Assembly (NCBI GenBank): GCA_021790005.1
Contig: JAJYIP010000001.1
Coordinates: forward strand, 1-50,622
Origin: a bacterium
GTDB lineage: Bacteria; Patescibacteriota; Saccharimonadia; Saccharimonadales; UBA4665
Length of the DNA: 50,622 nucleotides
Direction of reading: 5' to 3'
Below the pieces are notes generated by a model. It saw only the letters and a program-made list of their open reading frames with translations, did no database searches and was not told the origin of the DNA. The translations under genes were made by a program, and so were the position numbers. How positions within the stretch are numbered: the first letter of the stretch is position 1; each line of letters opens with the position of its first letter. This document shows, piece by piece, positions 50,096 through 50,622 of the stretch.

Positions 50096-50506
50096 ATGGG
50101 TTATAAGAGATCGCTTAAAAAAACCGCCGCCACGGCCTTTTTAGTGGGCCTAGCTGGTTATATTGCCGGTTTGCTAACGGCTCCGAAAGCCGGCAAAGAA
50201 ACCAGAGAAGATATTCGCCGATCATTACCGGTGGATAAACGCGATGCTATCGAGAAGGCCGAGTTTTTATATAGCGAACTTAACGAGCTGTTAAGTAATG
50301 CCGTAGAAGATCATGAAGTTTTGACTACCAAGGCTCTTCATAAGCTGAATTTGGCTTTGGATAAGGCTAAATCCGGACGTGACAAGCTCGAAACCGTCAT
50401 TGAAGCTGTTAAGCATGGCGAGGGATCAGATCGGGATCTAAACCAATCTATTAAAGAGGCTGAAAAAGCCGTCGTCCATTTCAAGAAGTTCATGCTTAAA
50501 AAATAG
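50096..50506 (+). CDS. YtxH-like membrane protein
   Basis: 136 residues. A Gly/Ala-rich membrane helix near the N-terminus (AFLVGLAGYIAGLLTAPKAG) is followed directly by KETREDI, the YtxH/GvpP-type pattern of hydrophobic segment, TAP/S-KSGKETR and a long charged helix. The remainder is coiled-coil-like. YtxH proteins are general-stress-associated and poorly understood. It is paired with the 81-residue membrane protein upstream. Confidence 0.82.
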   Translation: MGYKRSLKKTAATAFLVGLAGYIAGLLTAPKAGKETREDIRRSLPVDKRDAIEKAEFLYSELNELLSNAVEDHEVLTTKALHKLNLALDKAKSGRDKLETVIEAVKHGEGSDRDLNQSIKEAEKAVVHFKKFMLKK

Positions 50507-50538
50507 TATTTCTGGTCTGGAAATCCTATTGCTTAAAC

Positions 50539-50547
50539 TGCTATACT
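50539..50547 (+). promoter_or_regulatory. extended -10 promoter of the gene at the right edge
   Basis: TGC-TATACT at 50539-50547, with a leader of about 50 nt ending in AGAGGGAG before the ATG at 50605. Confidence 0.5.
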
Positions 50548-50604
50548 TTTAGTATTGATCTCACGGATAGTGGGCTAAAGAGACAAAAAGTCAAAAGAGG
50601 GAGC

Positions 50605-50622
50605 ATGACAGAACGAGCCTCA
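50605..50622 (+). CDS. start of a gene cut by the window edge
   Basis: ATG at 50605 opens six codons (MTERAS) to the end of the window, with Shine-Dalgarno AGAGGGAG and an upstream extended -10. Identity cannot be told. Confidence 0.5.

Noticed and set aside
1-50622. Recoded UGA (code 25) as in Gracilibacteria/Absconditabacteria
   Set aside because: UGA is the natural stop of the VanY-like gene, pheT, gatA and a Nudix gene, and all conserved proteins end where expected.
1-50622. CRISPR array, restriction-modification or other classical defence locus
   Set aside because: No regularly spaced repeats and no Cas, methyltransferase or nuclease motifs were seen; the only conflict-type genes are the two toxin-antitoxin pairs.

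Overview
The window reads as a chromosome segment of a Candidate Phyla Radiation (Patescibacteria) bacterium, most likely Saccharibacteria (TM7). This placement is an inference from gene content and not from a marker tree. Supporting signs are a Gram-positive-type wall set with no outer-membrane genes, a split transketolase beside glycolytic genes, GatCAB with tRNA-Gln, short coiled-coil proteins of a kind common in this group, a CKxGGW-type C-terminal motif on a secreted protein, and very tight gene packing. TGA ends several genes (vanY-like, pheT, gatA), so the genetic code is the standard bacterial one and not the recoded UGA=Gly code of Absconditabacteria/Gracilibacteria.

Layout. 1-117 is the tail of an integrase-core transposase. 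226-6882 is a cell-surface block: secreted lectin-like protein, LCP ligase, secreted GH5 hydrolase and a class A PBP. 7141-8493 holds three unrecognised small genes in AT-rich DNA, followed by a membrane-anchored double beta-propeller protein (8736-10853). 10854-15591 is an accessory stretch: a decayed frame, an aldo-keto reductase, a Nudix gene, two adjacent toxin-antitoxin pairs (AbrB/Doc and MazE/MazF), a coiled-coil ORF, two families of short degenerate repeats and a tRNA-Gln(CUG). 15592-24616 mixes a membrane-anchored protein, dienelactone hydrolase, RarA, alkyladenine glycosylase, L,D-transpeptidase, VanY-like peptidase, CapA-like protein, RmuC and an alpha/alpha-toroid glycoside hydrolase.

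From 24708 the window is mostly housekeeping: pheST, Nudix, FKBP, a glutaredoxin followed by a glutaredoxin-thioredoxin reductase fusion, GDPD, then a carbon block (ppa, Nudix, gap, rpiB, rpe-like, split transketolase, fba, coiled coil, PfkB kinase) that links lower glycolysis with the non-oxidative pentose phosphate pathway. Next come a conserved unknown, a LOG-like Rossmann protein, uvrB, and gatC-gatA-(membrane protein)-gatB, which with the tRNA-Gln fits indirect Gln-tRNA synthesis. The right end has a UDP-sulfoquinovose synthase-like epimerase, a DUF1704/MATCAP-like metallopeptidase facing it, two small membrane proteins and the first codons of another gene.

Two patterns run through the whole window. 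About 20 genes have a -10 box (often extended, TGN-TATAAT or TATACT) only 6-11 nt before the start codon, which predicts leaderless mRNAs. Other genes have strong Shine-Dalgarno sites. Convergent gene pairs repeatedly overlap at their 3' ends, leaving no room for intrinsic terminators. I did not see one coherent new multi-gene system. The best leads are the dual initiation architecture, the toxin-antitoxin cassette between 40-bp repeats next to tRNA-Gln, the MATCAP-like peptidase, the SQD1-like enzyme, and the membrane protein embedded between gatA and gatB.
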